A stretch of DNA of 64,000 bases from Maridesulfovibrio salexigens DSM 2638. GTDB lineage: Bacteria > Desulfobacterota > Desulfovibrionia > Desulfovibrionales > Desulfovibrionaceae. The DNA is taken from the NCBI RefSeq assembly GCF_000023445.1, contig NC_012881.1, positions 563,501 to 627,500 on the forward strand, given 5' to 3'. A program made the translations under genes and the position numbers. Below are positions 8,250 through 16,648 of the stretch, in pieces; the stretch's first letter is position 1, and every line of letters starts with the position of its first letter. Under the pieces are notes generated by a model that worked only from the letters and a program-made list of their open reading frames with translations, ran no database searches and had not been told where the DNA came from.

Positions 8250-9410
8250 CTACCAGTCGCTGAGCTTTCCCATTTCCGAAAGCGGTAGGGAAGATCCGAA
8301 ATCGTATTTTCCGGGTTTTTCATGGCGAGTGAGTTCGTTTGCTGCAAGTTCCCGTAATTCTTTTTCAATAGTTGCGTACTCAACGCTATCTGCGGGGACA
8401 ATAAAGGCTTTTAACCTTTCCCCTTCTTCTGGGCGCATCATCCTTACTGCGCATTCACGGACGTGCGGATTATTTTTGAAAGCAGCTTCCACACGTGCGG
8501 GGTAAACATTGATTCCCCCGACTTGGACGGCTTTATCTGACCGTTTAAGGGGCTTAAATTTATTGCCCTGCCATTCAAGATTATCTTGCAGGGTGTACAG
8601 CTGTTTTTCCCCTTCTGTCGAGGTCCTCTCGATTGTGGAATCCCCGGTCTGTTTCCAGTGTCCCAGCAAAGTGTACATGCCAGATGGGTCATGGCGGAAT
8701 CCCACTCCTCCGGTCTCGGATGATCCGTAGACCTCAGTCATGCGGTCCAGTCCCTGTGCTTGCAGGCTGTTGATGGTTTCTGCGGGACATGGTCCGGTAG
8801 AGGTCACTCCGTAGACGTTTTCCGGGAATCGGCAATTAAGTTTTTCAAGTTTTTTCCAAAGCAGGGGGAAAGCGATGATCAGGTCACCGGGGAGCATTGT
8901 TTTAATCTGCTCTGTTCCGGGCAGTGCGGCCCTGTACTCAATTGGAATATCGAGAGCTTTGGGCAGCAGGATAGAGAAAAGAAATCCGTATATATGGTGA
9001 CGGGGAACAAAGCTGACCACCCGTTTGCGTTCGTTAAAGAGCGCAGCAAGTGAATGGATTTCCTGCTCAAGATCAGAATAGCTGGAAACGGCAGGAACAG
9101 GAGTTCCGGTGCTGCCGGAGGTGAAAAATGTCAGTTGCTGCGGTCTGCCGTTAGTCTGCTTAAAAATCAGCTCAGCCATTTGAGCAATACTGCGTTTTGT
9201 CAGTTTGTTAGAATTAATGGCGAACTGGGTTCCGATTCGTTCAATAATTTTTTCCGGTTCCTGAATATTCTTTGAGTCGGGGATGAAATTATCGGCAAGG
9301 GAGTTTTCCTGACAATGGGTCAGCTTCTGGTTGTAATCCATTTCCGCAAGAAGGGCTGAGGAAATGATCTCCCTGATATCATGGGCATTCAGCTTCAGCT
9401 TGGTAGACAT
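8250..9410 (-). CDS. Short AMP-dependent acyl/aryl ligase (ANL family)
   Basis: Adenylating enzyme that would activate a carboxylic acid starter as acyl-AMP and load it onto CoA or a carrier protein. The P-loop TSGSTGTP is at residues 97-104, YGSSETGG near 228, and the C-terminal catalytic lysine motif EMGKLSD is at the end. At 386 residues it is shorter than the usual 500 or more, yet both ends of the fold are present, so it is a compact form of the kind seen in aryl polyene clusters and not a fragment. It is the last gene of the operon, 2 bases after the chain-length-factor-like gene. Substrate unknown: an aryl starter would fit an aryl polyene, but no ammonia lyase gene is present to make one. 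Confidence 0.85.
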   Translation of the reverse strand: MSTKLKLNAHDIREIISSALLAEMDYNQKLTHCQENSLADNFIPDSKNIQEPEKIIERIGTQFAINSNKLTKRSIAQMAELIFKQTNGRPQQLTFFTSGSTGTPVPAVSSYSDLEQEIHSLAALFNERKRVVSFVPRHHIYGFLFSILLPKALDIPIEYRAALPGTEQIKTMLPGDLIIAFPLLWKKLEKLNCRFPENVYGVTSTGPCPAETINSLQAQGLDRMTEVYGSSETGGVGFRHDPSGMYTLLGHWKQTGDSTIERTSTEGEKQLYTLQDNLEWQGNKFKPLKRSDKAVQVGGINVYPARVEAAFKNNPHVRECAVRMMRPEEGERLKAFIVPADSVEYATIEKELRELAANELTRHEKPGKYDFGSSLPLSEMGKLSDW

Positions 9411-9412
9411 GA

Positions 9413-10297
9413 TCAGTCCATCGCTTTTATGGAAATAAGCCCGAAATTTTTTCCGGCCTGTTCAATACAGCTGCTGTCACTTGGCTGTTTAGCAGCGGCA
9501 ACTAGAGCAGGGCCAGCAGCGCAGATCATATCCGTCTGCTGCGCGGCAGTTGCAGTAATGCCGAGTTCAGTCAGTCTGCGCAGTGATCTGGCAGCGCAAA
9601 AGTTGTGCTCTGGCAGTTCTGCCTGCTGCAATTCTTGAGAGGAAAGGGTTTCAAATTCCAGCGCGCCGTATTGTGCGCTTTCAGCGTCTTCAGCAGGACC
9701 GAGTAGAAAAAAACAGGCCCCTTCACTAAGCGGAATCAGATCCTCCGCAACTCCCTTTCTTTCAAGTAAACGGCGGGTGTTGGTTTCCAGAAGGGCGGTT
9801 TTTTCATCCACCATACCAAGAAGCAACTTTTTCGCTCTGCCTTCGCTCAGCCAGCATCCGGCAGTCTGCAATGCCGCCAGCAAAGGGCCGTGTAACTGGC
9901 AGATGGTGGTGTACGGCTTGGGATTATTCAGGAAAAGAGACATGGTTGCCGCTGGGATATTGTGCACTGAATGGGAAAAAGACAGCGGTGAAGCACAGCC
10001 TGCACCGTGATCAATGATGGAGTCCAGAAATTCAAAAACAGTTTGCGAAGGGCCGTATCCAGTGCTGATGACTATTCCCATGTCTTCGGGCAGTGGGATC
10101 TCGGTTTTCAGGTCTTCCTGTACCGTTCCGGCTGCATCGTGTAAGGCGCGGCATCCGGCGAGCATTGTCATGCGGGTAAAGTGGTCAACTCTGCGCAAAC
10201 GGCGCGGTGCAAAATATGAATTGAGATCGGAAGTATCTACTGTTCCAGCACCTTCAGGCAGTGCTGTTCCGATTCCGTGTAAGGCAAGGCGGATCAT
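9413..10297 (-). CDS. Short ketosynthase-like protein, candidate chain-length factor
   Basis: 294 residues resembling only the N-terminal half of a beta-ketoacyl synthase. The nucleophile region reads TTICQLHGP, so a cysteine sits where TACSSG normally does but the surrounding motif is lost. The histidine motifs of the C-terminal half (HGTGT, GHTLGAAGA) are absent because that half is missing. Proteins of this shape (Ketoacyl-synt_2 type, from memory) occur beside ketosynthases in aryl polyene clusters, where they act as the partner subunit. It overlaps the complete ketosynthase gene upstream by 4 bp, which implies coupled, stoichiometric synthesis. A role as a non-catalytic partner is inference. 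Confidence 0.75.
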   Translation of the reverse strand: MIRLALHGIGTALPEGAGTVDTSDLNSYFAPRRLRRVDHFTRMTMLAGCRALHDAAGTVQEDLKTEIPLPEDMGIVISTGYGPSQTVFEFLDSIIDHGAGCASPLSFSHSVHNIPAATMSLFLNNPKPYTTICQLHGPLLAALQTAGCWLSEGRAKKLLLGMVDEKTALLETNTRRLLERKGVAEDLIPLSEGACFFLLGPAEDAESAQYGALEFETLSSQELQQAELPEHNFCAARSLRRLTELGITATAAQQTDMICAAGPALVAAAKQPSDSSCIEQAGKNFGLISIKAMD

Positions 10298-11484
10298 GCT
10301 GCCCCCTTTTTGAAAACAAGGGCGGAGTTGTTGCCGCCGAAGGCCAGTGAATCGCTGAGGGCGTATTCGGCTGTGATTTCCATGCGCTTGGTAACAGGGA
10401 TTGCAGGCGATTCCGCAACGGCTTCACTGAATCCACTGGTGGGCATGAGCAAACCGTTTTGCAGAGACATGACCGACATCACCGCTTCTATGGCTCCGGC
10501 TGCACCCAAGGTGTGTCCGGTAAAACCTTTGGTTCCGGTAAATGGGATGCCGGGGAAAATTTCGCTGATGACCTGGCCTTCAACGCGATCATTGTTCTCG
10601 GTTCCGGTACCGTGAACATTAATGAATCCGATTTCGCGGGCATTGATTCCGCTGCGTTCAAGAGCATCGTTAATCGCCTGTTTCAGTCCGGTCCCTTCTG
10701 GATGCGGTGCAGTCAGATGGTAGGCATCACAGCAGGTGCCGTAACCCATTACTTCGGCAATGGAATCGAGCCCCAGCTCCTGTTTTGCCTCTTCGCTTGC
10801 AAGAATAAGAACTGCCGCGCCTTCACCGAGGTTCAAACCCTGCCTGTCCTTGTCAAAGGGACGGCATTTTTCAGTACTGGTGATCATCAGCCGGGAGAAT
10901 CCGGTATAGGAAATTCCGCTCAGCGCGTCTGCACCCCCGGCAATAACCAGATCACACAGCCCCTGTCTGATCCATGAAGCAGCAATACCGATGGCGTCGG
11001 TGCCGGAAGAGCAGGCGTTGGTCACTGTTTGAACCGGACCGTTTAAACTGTAGTTCTCAGCCAGAGCCGTAGCAGGATTGCAATGGATATAGCTTTCGAT
11101 AACTTCAAGATCAGACTCGTTGCCTTCGCGCCATTGCTGGTAGAATGATTTGAAGTTGAGCGAAGCTCCGGTTGATGAACCGATGCAGGATCCTACTTTC
11201 AGGCCGGACAGTTTTTCTGTATTTAGCGCGGCTTGGGTCAGAGCTTCATCCACAGCAGGAAAAAGCAGGTGCATGGTTTCGGTCAGTGCGGGAGTCCGGT
11301 CCTGTTTTTCCAGCCATTCCTGCGGCACCGCAAATACAGGCGAGTGCATGGGCTGGTCGTAGGAAAAATCGGGTTCAAAAGTCGGCTGGACATCTCCGTT
11401 CAGCATGGTTTCTAAACATGTACGGGGGTCTTTTCCGGCGGCACAGATGCAGCCGCAAGCACAAATGCTGACGGGACGGTCCAT
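10294..11484 (-). CDS. Beta-ketoacyl-ACP synthase (complete, active-site triad present)
   Basis: Condenses malonyl-ACP with a growing chain. The catalytic residues are all visible: cysteine in NACSSGTD, histidine in NVHGTGTEN, and lysine plus histidine in GTKGFTGHTLG. Length (396) is normal for a FabF-type enzyme. It lies between a carrier protein gene (3-bp gap) and the short partner ketosynthase gene (4-bp overlap), so the likely working unit is ACP, this enzyme and the partner. One of three complete ketosynthases in the operon, suggesting distinct initiation and elongation tasks. Confidence 0.92.
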   Translation of the reverse strand: MDRPVSICACGCICAAGKDPRTCLETMLNGDVQPTFEPDFSYDQPMHSPVFAVPQEWLEKQDRTPALTETMHLLFPAVDEALTQAALNTEKLSGLKVGSCIGSSTGASLNFKSFYQQWREGNESDLEVIESYIHCNPATALAENYSLNGPVQTVTNACSSGTDAIGIAASWIRQGLCDLVIAGGADALSGISYTGFSRLMITSTEKCRPFDKDRQGLNLGEGAAVLILASEEAKQELGLDSIAEVMGYGTCCDAYHLTAPHPEGTGLKQAINDALERSGINAREIGFINVHGTGTENNDRVEGQVISEIFPGIPFTGTKGFTGHTLGAAGAIEAVMSVMSLQNGLLMPTSGFSEAVAESPAIPVTKRMEITAEYALSDSLAFGGNNSALVFKKGAA

Positions 11485-11487
11485 GAA

Positions 11488-11733
11488 TTAGGCCTGTCTT
11501 TCCTTGATGAAATCAACAAGACTGTTCACGGACTGGAAGGCAGTCTTGCCCTCTTCCATGTTCTTGATTTCCACATTGAAATTTTTCTGAACCAGAACCA
11601 CGATTTCAACCGCGTCCAGTGAATCAAGTCCCAGCCCCTCGCCGAACAGGGGGGCGTCATCTTCAATCTCGTCCACGGTTACGTCGACAAGATTCAGTTC
11701 ATCAATAAGCAGTTCTTTTAGTTTAGTATGCAA
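11488..11733 (-). CDS. Acyl carrier protein (second of the operon)
   Basis: Carrier for the growing chain. The phosphopantetheine serine is in LGLDSLDAVE, and the acidic, helical character is typical. Two starts are possible. A GTG at 11766 overlaps the upstream acyltransferase gene and has no ribosome site. A TTG at 11733 has GAGG five bases upstream and gives an 81-residue protein of normal carrier length, so it is preferred. Directly followed by a ketosynthase gene. Confidence 0.85.
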   Translation of the reverse strand: MHTKLKELLIDELNLVDVTVDEIEDDAPLFGEGLGLDSLDAVEIVVLVQKNFNVEIKNMEEGKTAFQSVNSLVDFIKERQA

Positions 11734-11756
11734 TTTTACCTCGTTATCAATTTTTG

Positions 11757-12695
11757 TCAGTTCCACAGATTATAAAAATTGTAGAACTGGTATGGATTGT
11801 CCTGACAATATTTTTCCAGTTCAGTGGAAAATTTCTGGGCATAGGGAATAAATGCCTCAGCTCCGCGCACTTCCCCTTTACCTGTGTCCGCAGGTACGTA
11901 AATAACTTTTGCTACCCGGAAGAGTCCTTCCCCGGCTTTGTTGCGGCTGGAAAAAACTATAGCTATAGGCGTATCAGTTGTCGCTGCAATTTTGAACGGG
12001 GTTATCGGCAGTTCAATTTTTCCGCCCAGAAAATCAACCTGAACATTATGTCTGCTCTCACTCATGGTCCTGTCTCCGTTGATACAGAGTACAGAATTAT
12101 CACGCAGGGCAGAGAGCATTTCCAGAGTGCCGCCCATGGGGGCAGCGGGGTTGATTACAGTGATTTCCTCGACTTTACTTTCACTTCCTTGGCCGTTTCC
12201 GCCGGAGACCTTCCATTTGAAGGAATGTTTGTCCACATCTCCGCGTTCCATGAGCATGACAACAGCCTTCGGTGCATCCAGAAAGCCGAGGTATGAAAAG
12301 CCCATCTGCCAGCAGCCCACATGACCGGTGAGCAGGATCAGCCGTTTATGTTCGGCGTAAAGTTCTTGCAGCTTATTTTTGTCTTCTCCGGAACCGCTGC
12401 CTTTAAAATCACCCAGAATGCGCAGCACAGCCCGGTCGACCAGCATTTTTCCGAAATTCCAGTAAAGCAGAAATGTATGGCGTAATTCGCTCAACCTGTT
12501 TTGCGGCTTGAACCTGCGGCGGATATATTCAGCAGGCCTTTTGCCTACTCCGGGCAGCAGAGTGTAAAAACCGACTACAAAAAACAGGAGGAAATATGCT
12601 CCCGGTCTGCCCAATATACGGATCAGTCCGTAAAAGATATGATGGAAAAATGCGGGGGCCAGACTTCTGCTGGACCATTTTTTGTCGCGATTCAT
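11757..12695 (-). CDS. LpxL/HtrB-like lysophospholipid acyltransferase
   Basis: Predicted inner-membrane acyltransferase of the lipid A late-acyltransferase family. A hydrophobic segment lies near residues 30-55. The family HX4(D/E) box appears as HVGCWQ near residue 124, with glutamine where the acidic residue is usual, and NGDRT follows near residue 208. The catalytic pair may therefore be altered. In an operon that builds an acyl chain it may transfer that chain to a lipid or glycerol backbone. A ribosome site is not obvious; the gene follows the glycosyltransferase gene by 15 bp. Confidence 0.82.
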   Translation of the reverse strand: MNRDKKWSSRSLAPAFFHHIFYGLIRILGRPGAYFLLFFVVGFYTLLPGVGKRPAEYIRRRFKPQNRLSELRHTFLLYWNFGKMLVDRAVLRILGDFKGSGSGEDKNKLQELYAEHKRLILLTGHVGCWQMGFSYLGFLDAPKAVVMLMERGDVDKHSFKWKVSGGNGQGSESKVEEITVINPAAPMGGTLEMLSALRDNSVLCINGDRTMSESRHNVQVDFLGGKIELPITPFKIAATTDTPIAIVFSSRNKAGEGLFRVAKVIYVPADTGKGEVRGAEAFIPYAQKFSTELEKYCQDNPYQFYNFYNLWN

Positions 12696-12710
12696 AAGGC
12701 CAGCCCCGAT

Positions 12711-13865
12711 CTACTGCGGTTTCATATCTAAAAACCGTTTAATGGTAAACGCCATAATGTAGATCGTAATGCCGATAATTGCTGCGAATGACGGCCCTAA
12801 AACCAGTGAACCCAAGACCCATTCATAGAAGCGATCCAGTGCTTCGTAGCCTAGTGTCTGCAATGATATTTCGGTCAGGAACTGGTTGTAGCGCATATAG
12901 TGCCCGACCTCGATACACAGGGCCGGAACCAGCGGCGGAATGCAGAGCTGGCTTACGGCAAGTCCGGTAATCTTGCTAAGCCTGAAAAATCCGCAAAGAA
13001 GAAGGATCGCAATTGAGTGCATGGCTATGAGCGGCAAGGTGCCCAGCAGCATACCCATGGCCCCGGCAATTGCCAGATTAAGCGGTGTCTCATCTTTGGA
13101 GAGCAGGATGCGCAGTGAACGCAGGGGGTGGATGGGGGTTATTTTCCCCTCTTCATCCTTGTCGTACTGGCGGTGGGGCACAGGCATAAACGAACGCATG
13201 GTCAGCTTTGTATTCAAAAGTGAAATGCGTACATTATCCTTGATGGTATCAAAATGCGAAACCCGTTCGTCCGGTGAAGGGTAGTGCACTTCAATGGGCA
13301 GGTCTTTCAGCTCGTATCCGGCCCATGCTGATTTTACCAGAATCTCTACCTCAAAGGCGTAGCGGGTTTCAGAAGTTTTTATCACGGAGAAAATTTCCAG
13401 CGGGTAGGCGCGGAATCCGCTTTGCACATCACTGAGTTTTGATCCGGTCTGAACCCTCAGCCAGAAATTGGAAAAGCTGCGTCCGAACTTGGAGGCTCCA
13501 GGCACATTCTGCCCTTCGAAATTCCTGCTGCCAACGAAAATAGCTTCAGGGCTTTGCTCGATTGCTTCCAGAAAAATCGGGAGATCTTCAGGGAAATGTT
13601 GTCCATCGGCATCAATGGTGATTATGTGGGTCTTGCCCAACTCACGAGCTTTGTCCGCGGCGGTAAGGATAGCCTGACCTTTGCCGAGATTTTCCTTGTG
13701 GCTGACCACAGTAAGTTCAAGGTCGCTGATTTTATCAGAACCGCCGTCAGTGCTGCCGTCATCAATAATCAGCACTTCACCGTAGTTCAGAGCTCGTCTG
13801 GCAACATCGCGTAAAGTTGCACCGTGGTTATATACGGGGATAACGATTAGCGGCTTAACCTGCAT
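12711..13865 (-). CDS. GT2 glycosyltransferase fused to a DUF2062 membrane domain
   Basis: The N-terminal domain is of the dolichol-phosphate-mannose-synthase type: VIPVYNHG near residue 8, DDGSTD near 37, DADGQH near 84. The C-terminal third has several hydrophobic segments typical of the DUF2062 domain. It probably transfers a sugar to the lipid product or its carrier at the inner membrane. The ATG at 13865 puts the start right before the GT2 fold and overlaps the upstream gene by 11 bp. An earlier in-frame ATG at 13916 (with a TTG just before it) is possible, but neither has a good ribosome site. Similar proteins occur in aryl polyene clusters. Confidence 0.85.
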   Translation of the reverse strand: MQVKPLIVIPVYNHGATLRDVARRALNYGEVLIIDDGSTDGGSDKISDLELTVVSHKENLGKGQAILTAADKARELGKTHIITIDADGQHFPEDLPIFLEAIEQSPEAIFVGSRNFEGQNVPGASKFGRSFSNFWLRVQTGSKLSDVQSGFRAYPLEIFSVIKTSETRYAFEVEILVKSAWAGYELKDLPIEVHYPSPDERVSHFDTIKDNVRISLLNTKLTMRSFMPVPHRQYDKDEEGKITPIHPLRSLRILLSKDETPLNLAIAGAMGMLLGTLPLIAMHSIAILLLCGFFRLSKITGLAVSQLCIPPLVPALCIEVGHYMRYNQFLTEISLQTLGYEALDRFYEWVLGSLVLGPSFAAIIGITIYIMAFTIKRFLDMKPQ

Positions 13866-15249
13866 AAGCGGAATCTGCGGCTGACTTAGTAGATGTTTTA
13901 TTTCCGGGCTGGTCATCAAATTTTATCAACTGGTCCCAGAGAATCCCCCGGAATCCAAATTTTTTCATAATGTTAATGCGTTGCTGGCCTTCGTCAGGCG
14001 GGAATAGTCGATCCCTGCGTTTCTTGAATCCTTCGGTCAGGGTCGCATTCATCTCATCTTTATCGAGCCGGGGGGAGAAGTAATAAAAAGGTTCAAGCAG
14101 CGATTGGTTGGGGCGGATTAAACCCTCTTTAACGGCTCTTGTAAAGAGCGGGGTTCCCTCATGCAGCCGTATGCCTGAAAATGGAAAAACTACACAGTTA
14201 CGCAAAGAGTTAATGTTATCTATCCCTTCACGCACTGTATCCATAGTTTCATCAGGTCCGCCGAAAATTACAAAATGGGCGCATGGAATGTGTTGCTGCA
14301 CACATTTTTCGTTAAATTCCATGACCTCATCGAAAGTGAAGCTTTTCCGCAACCCTTTGAGAGTGGTGTCGCTGGCGGCGTCAGTTCCTACTTCCATGGC
14401 TTGCAGGCCGGAACGTTTTAGCAGGGCCAGTTCATCTTGTTCAATAGGACCGGGCTGGAAAAATCCGCACCAGCTGATTTTAATTTCGCGGCGTATAATT
14501 TCTTCGGCCATTTGCAGGTAATGACCTGCGCGGTCATTGAACACAGAGTCGGTAAAGAAAATATTATCCGCACCGCAATTGCAGAGCATTTCAAGCTCAT
14601 CTGCAATCTCATTTACCGGACGGACCCGCATTTTATGCCCTTCAAGGTGAGGATAAGTACAGTAGGAGCAGCAATGTTCGCAACCACGCTTGGTCTGCAC
14701 ATTAATAACCCCGCTTTCTTTGAGGTAATAGCGCAGTAGCTGCGGGTCCCAGTGCGGAACCTGTATTTCGTGGCCGGGAATTCCTTTTTCCTTGCCGTAA
14801 ATATGTCTTGTCTTTTTACCCTGTTCCAGCTGTGCAATAAGCTCGACCATTTTGCGCTCACCCTCGCCGACAATACCGTAGTCCGCCCCGGTGAAATCAA
14901 GGATTTCCTCCGGCAGCAGGGAGAAACCTGCGCCCCCGGCAATGACCGGAATTTTGGCTTCTTTCAGTACGTCCACAATGTTTTTTGCTTTTTGGATGAA
15001 CTTGTTGGTGTGGGAGGTGAAGGAGTCTACGTTATCCACATTGCGGATTGATATTCCGGCGTAATCCGGTTTTGCCTCAGCAAGCGCAGCCCGCAGGAGA
15101 TCAAGGGAGTTGCCCGCCGCAAGCATGTCATATTGGATTACTTCGTGTCCGGCATCATGCAAGGCACCTGCAATAACCGACATGCCGATGGGGTAAATCG
15201 GGTACGGTTCTACATTGGTGTTGCTTGAAATGAGAAAAACAATGGGCAT
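13855..15249 (-). CDS. B12-binding radical SAM enzyme of lipid biosynthesis type
   Basis: Residues 1-140 form a cobalamin-binding-like domain (YPIGMSVIAGAL, PVIAGGAGFSLLPEE, GEGERKMVEL). The radical SAM core has the cluster motif CX3CX2C at C190, C194 and C197, next to YP and HLEG. Such enzymes often methylate or rearrange unactivated carbons. From memory, close relatives are named lipid biosynthesis B12-binding/radical SAM proteins and are linked to ladderane gene sets; this needs a search. The protein lies mid-operon, 7 bp after the thioesterase gene. It has no counterpart in the standard aryl polyene cluster and is one of the key unusual enzymes here. Confidence 0.88.
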   Translation of the reverse strand: MPIVFLISSNTNVEPYPIYPIGMSVIAGALHDAGHEVIQYDMLAAGNSLDLLRAALAEAKPDYAGISIRNVDNVDSFTSHTNKFIQKAKNIVDVLKEAKIPVIAGGAGFSLLPEEILDFTGADYGIVGEGERKMVELIAQLEQGKKTRHIYGKEKGIPGHEIQVPHWDPQLLRYYLKESGVINVQTKRGCEHCCSYCTYPHLEGHKMRVRPVNEIADELEMLCNCGADNIFFTDSVFNDRAGHYLQMAEEIIRREIKISWCGFFQPGPIEQDELALLKRSGLQAMEVGTDAASDTTLKGLRKSFTFDEVMEFNEKCVQQHIPCAHFVIFGGPDETMDTVREGIDNINSLRNCVVFPFSGIRLHEGTPLFTRAVKEGLIRPNQSLLEPFYYFSPRLDKDEMNATLTEGFKKRRDRLFPPDEGQQRINIMKKFGFRGILWDQLIKFDDQPGNKTSTKSAADSAYAG

Positions 15250-15256
15250 GGTGCGT

Positions 15257-15736
15257 TTAGAAAGTCCTGTCTATGGGATTAAGAGTGCCATTCTTCCATT
15301 TCTCGCAGAGCTCGGCAAAGAAGTCCGGTTGGAACATCATCAGTTCATCGTTTTGGACGAAGAGCTGGACAGTGCAGCCGGTGGTCGCTTTTTCTCCGGC
15401 AGCATCGCGGATGATGAATTCGTAATTCATGCGTGCGGCCTCGGTCCAGTGCAGCAGGGTTTCAATACTGAAAGTTTCCCCGAAACGGAGCGGTTTGATG
15501 TAATCCACCTGCATTTTTTTGATCGGCGCGGCTACTTTGTAACGGTAAAAATCCATATACCCAACACCGTACAAATCACCGAGTGCAGTGCGTCCGTCTT
15601 CAAAATAACTGGAGTAGCGCCCGTGCCAGACAATATTCATGGGGTCCACTTCTTCAAAACGGACTTTGCGTTTCACAATATGGCGCAATGGTTCAGGCGC
15701 GCCTTCAATTTTCGGAAAATATGATTTGCGTGCCAT
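15257..15736 (-). CDS. Acyl-CoA/ACP thioesterase, 4HBT hot-dog family
   Basis: Hydrolyses a thioester to release or edit chains. The 4HBT signature is EEVDPMNIVWHGRYSSYFEDGR, with the catalytic aspartate in VDPMN. The start at 15736 has GGAGG upstream and overlaps the stop of the dehydratase gene by one base (TAATG), a sign of translational coupling. An upstream in-frame start at 15805 would add 23 residues that do not match the family and is rejected. Confidence 0.88.
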   Translation of the reverse strand: MARKSYFPKIEGAPEPLRHIVKRKVRFEEVDPMNIVWHGRYSSYFEDGRTALGDLYGVGYMDFYRYKVAAPIKKMQVDYIKPLRFGETFSIETLLHWTEAARMNYEFIIRDAAGEKATTGCTVQLFVQNDELMMFQPDFFAELCEKWKNGTLNPIDRTF

Positions 15737-16122
15737 TATAGTTCCTCCGGTCCGAATATTAGCTGGTAGGTTGCCGCGGTTTCCCCATCTACTGTCAGTG
15801 AACATATGGAGATGTGGTTCAGTCCTTTGGCCTTGAGGGAAAATGTGAGATCCAGCTTTTCCATCGGTTTGACCGGACGCAGGAATTTACAGCGGGTAAT
15901 TGATTGCATGATTAATTTTTCCGCAGGGTATTCGCGTTCAAGGGCTTCCATTGAAGAATTCTGTCCGAGCAGGGTCTGGATTACTCCGGGCAGGATGGGA
16001 TTGCCGGGGAAATGTCCATCAAATCCCGGAAAAGATTCCTTGAAAATATATGAACGTTTGTAGCCGGATTCTGTTTTCTCAAGATCGCTACAGCTGTTTG
16101 AAATATGTTCGTTCAGTTCCAT
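15736..16122 (-). CDS. ApeI-like (FabZ/FabA-type) hot-dog dehydratase
   Basis: Predicted 3-hydroxyacyl-ACP dehydratase. The active-site block reads FDGHFPGNPILPGVIQ, with the catalytic histidine. The acidic partner seen in FabZ (E) or FabA (D) is not at the usual place, where glutamines stand (GVIQTLLGQ). The same feature is seen in aryl-polyene-type dehydratases, as far as I recall. 128 residues. The gene is 4 bp after the DUF3261-type lipoprotein gene and coupled to the thioesterase gene. Confidence 0.82.
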   Translation of the reverse strand: MELNEHISNSCSDLEKTESGYKRSYIFKESFPGFDGHFPGNPILPGVIQTLLGQNSSMEALEREYPAEKLIMQSITRCKFLRPVKPMEKLDLTFSLKAKGLNHISICSLTVDGETAATYQLIFGPEEL

Positions 16123-16126
16123 ATGC

Positions 16127-16648
16127 TTAAAAATCCTTTATCGATCCGGAATTAAGGAAAAGTTCCAGAGTATATCTGCCCTGCGGATCGTTGATGATGG
16201 TATGGGCTGCAAATTCACGTTTGCCGATTATTTTTTTGCCTTTAGTAATGATATTTGCCTTTTTGAGAGCTGACTGCTGCGGGGCGAGAAATATTTCATA
16301 AATGCAATGCATGGATTCATCATAAAAATGCGGAATCATACGCAGGAAAGGGGAGCTGAAGAGTTCTTTTGATTCAAATCCTCCGGCATCATCTGCAGTA
16401 ATTTCAGCCACCAGAAGTTTCATGCCCATGTCGTTTAACATGACCACCCGTGCGTGTTGCTGGGCAGGATTGAGTTGCAGCATGCCGCGTAAGGGCATCC
16501 TTTTATCCGCAATAGTAAGCACACCTGAATGTTGCAGCAGATAGGACGATGAAATCACAGAGGGCTCAGTATTAACTACGCTGCGCGATGAACATCCTCC
16601 CAGTATCATGAAGACCAATAAAGGTATCAGGAATTTTAATTTACGCAT
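16127..16648 (-). CDS. DUF3261-like lipoprotein of the export module
   Basis: A lipoprotein signal peptide ends in ILGGC, with the lipidated cysteine at residue 19. The rest is a beta-rich domain of about 150 residues. The start overlaps the end of the MMPL exporter gene by 8 bp. In aryl polyene clusters a DUF3261 lipoprotein accompanies the MMPL exporter and LolA-like carrier, and this gene has the same position. Probably an outer-membrane or periplasmic acceptor for the exported lipid (inference). Confidence 0.75.
   Translation of the reverse strand: MRKLKFLIPLLVFMILGGCSSRSVVNTEPSVISSSYLLQHSGVLTIADKRMPLRGMLQLNPAQQHARVVMLNDMGMKLLVAEITADDAGGFESKELFSSPFLRMIPHFYDESMHCIYEIFLAPQQSALKKANIITKGKKIIGKREFAAHTIINDPQGRYTLELFLNSGSIKDF

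Noticed and set aside
15737-15805. A longer thioesterase with 23 extra residues
   Set aside because: The later ATG has GGAGG and overlaps the upstream stop by one base; the extra residues do not fit the family.
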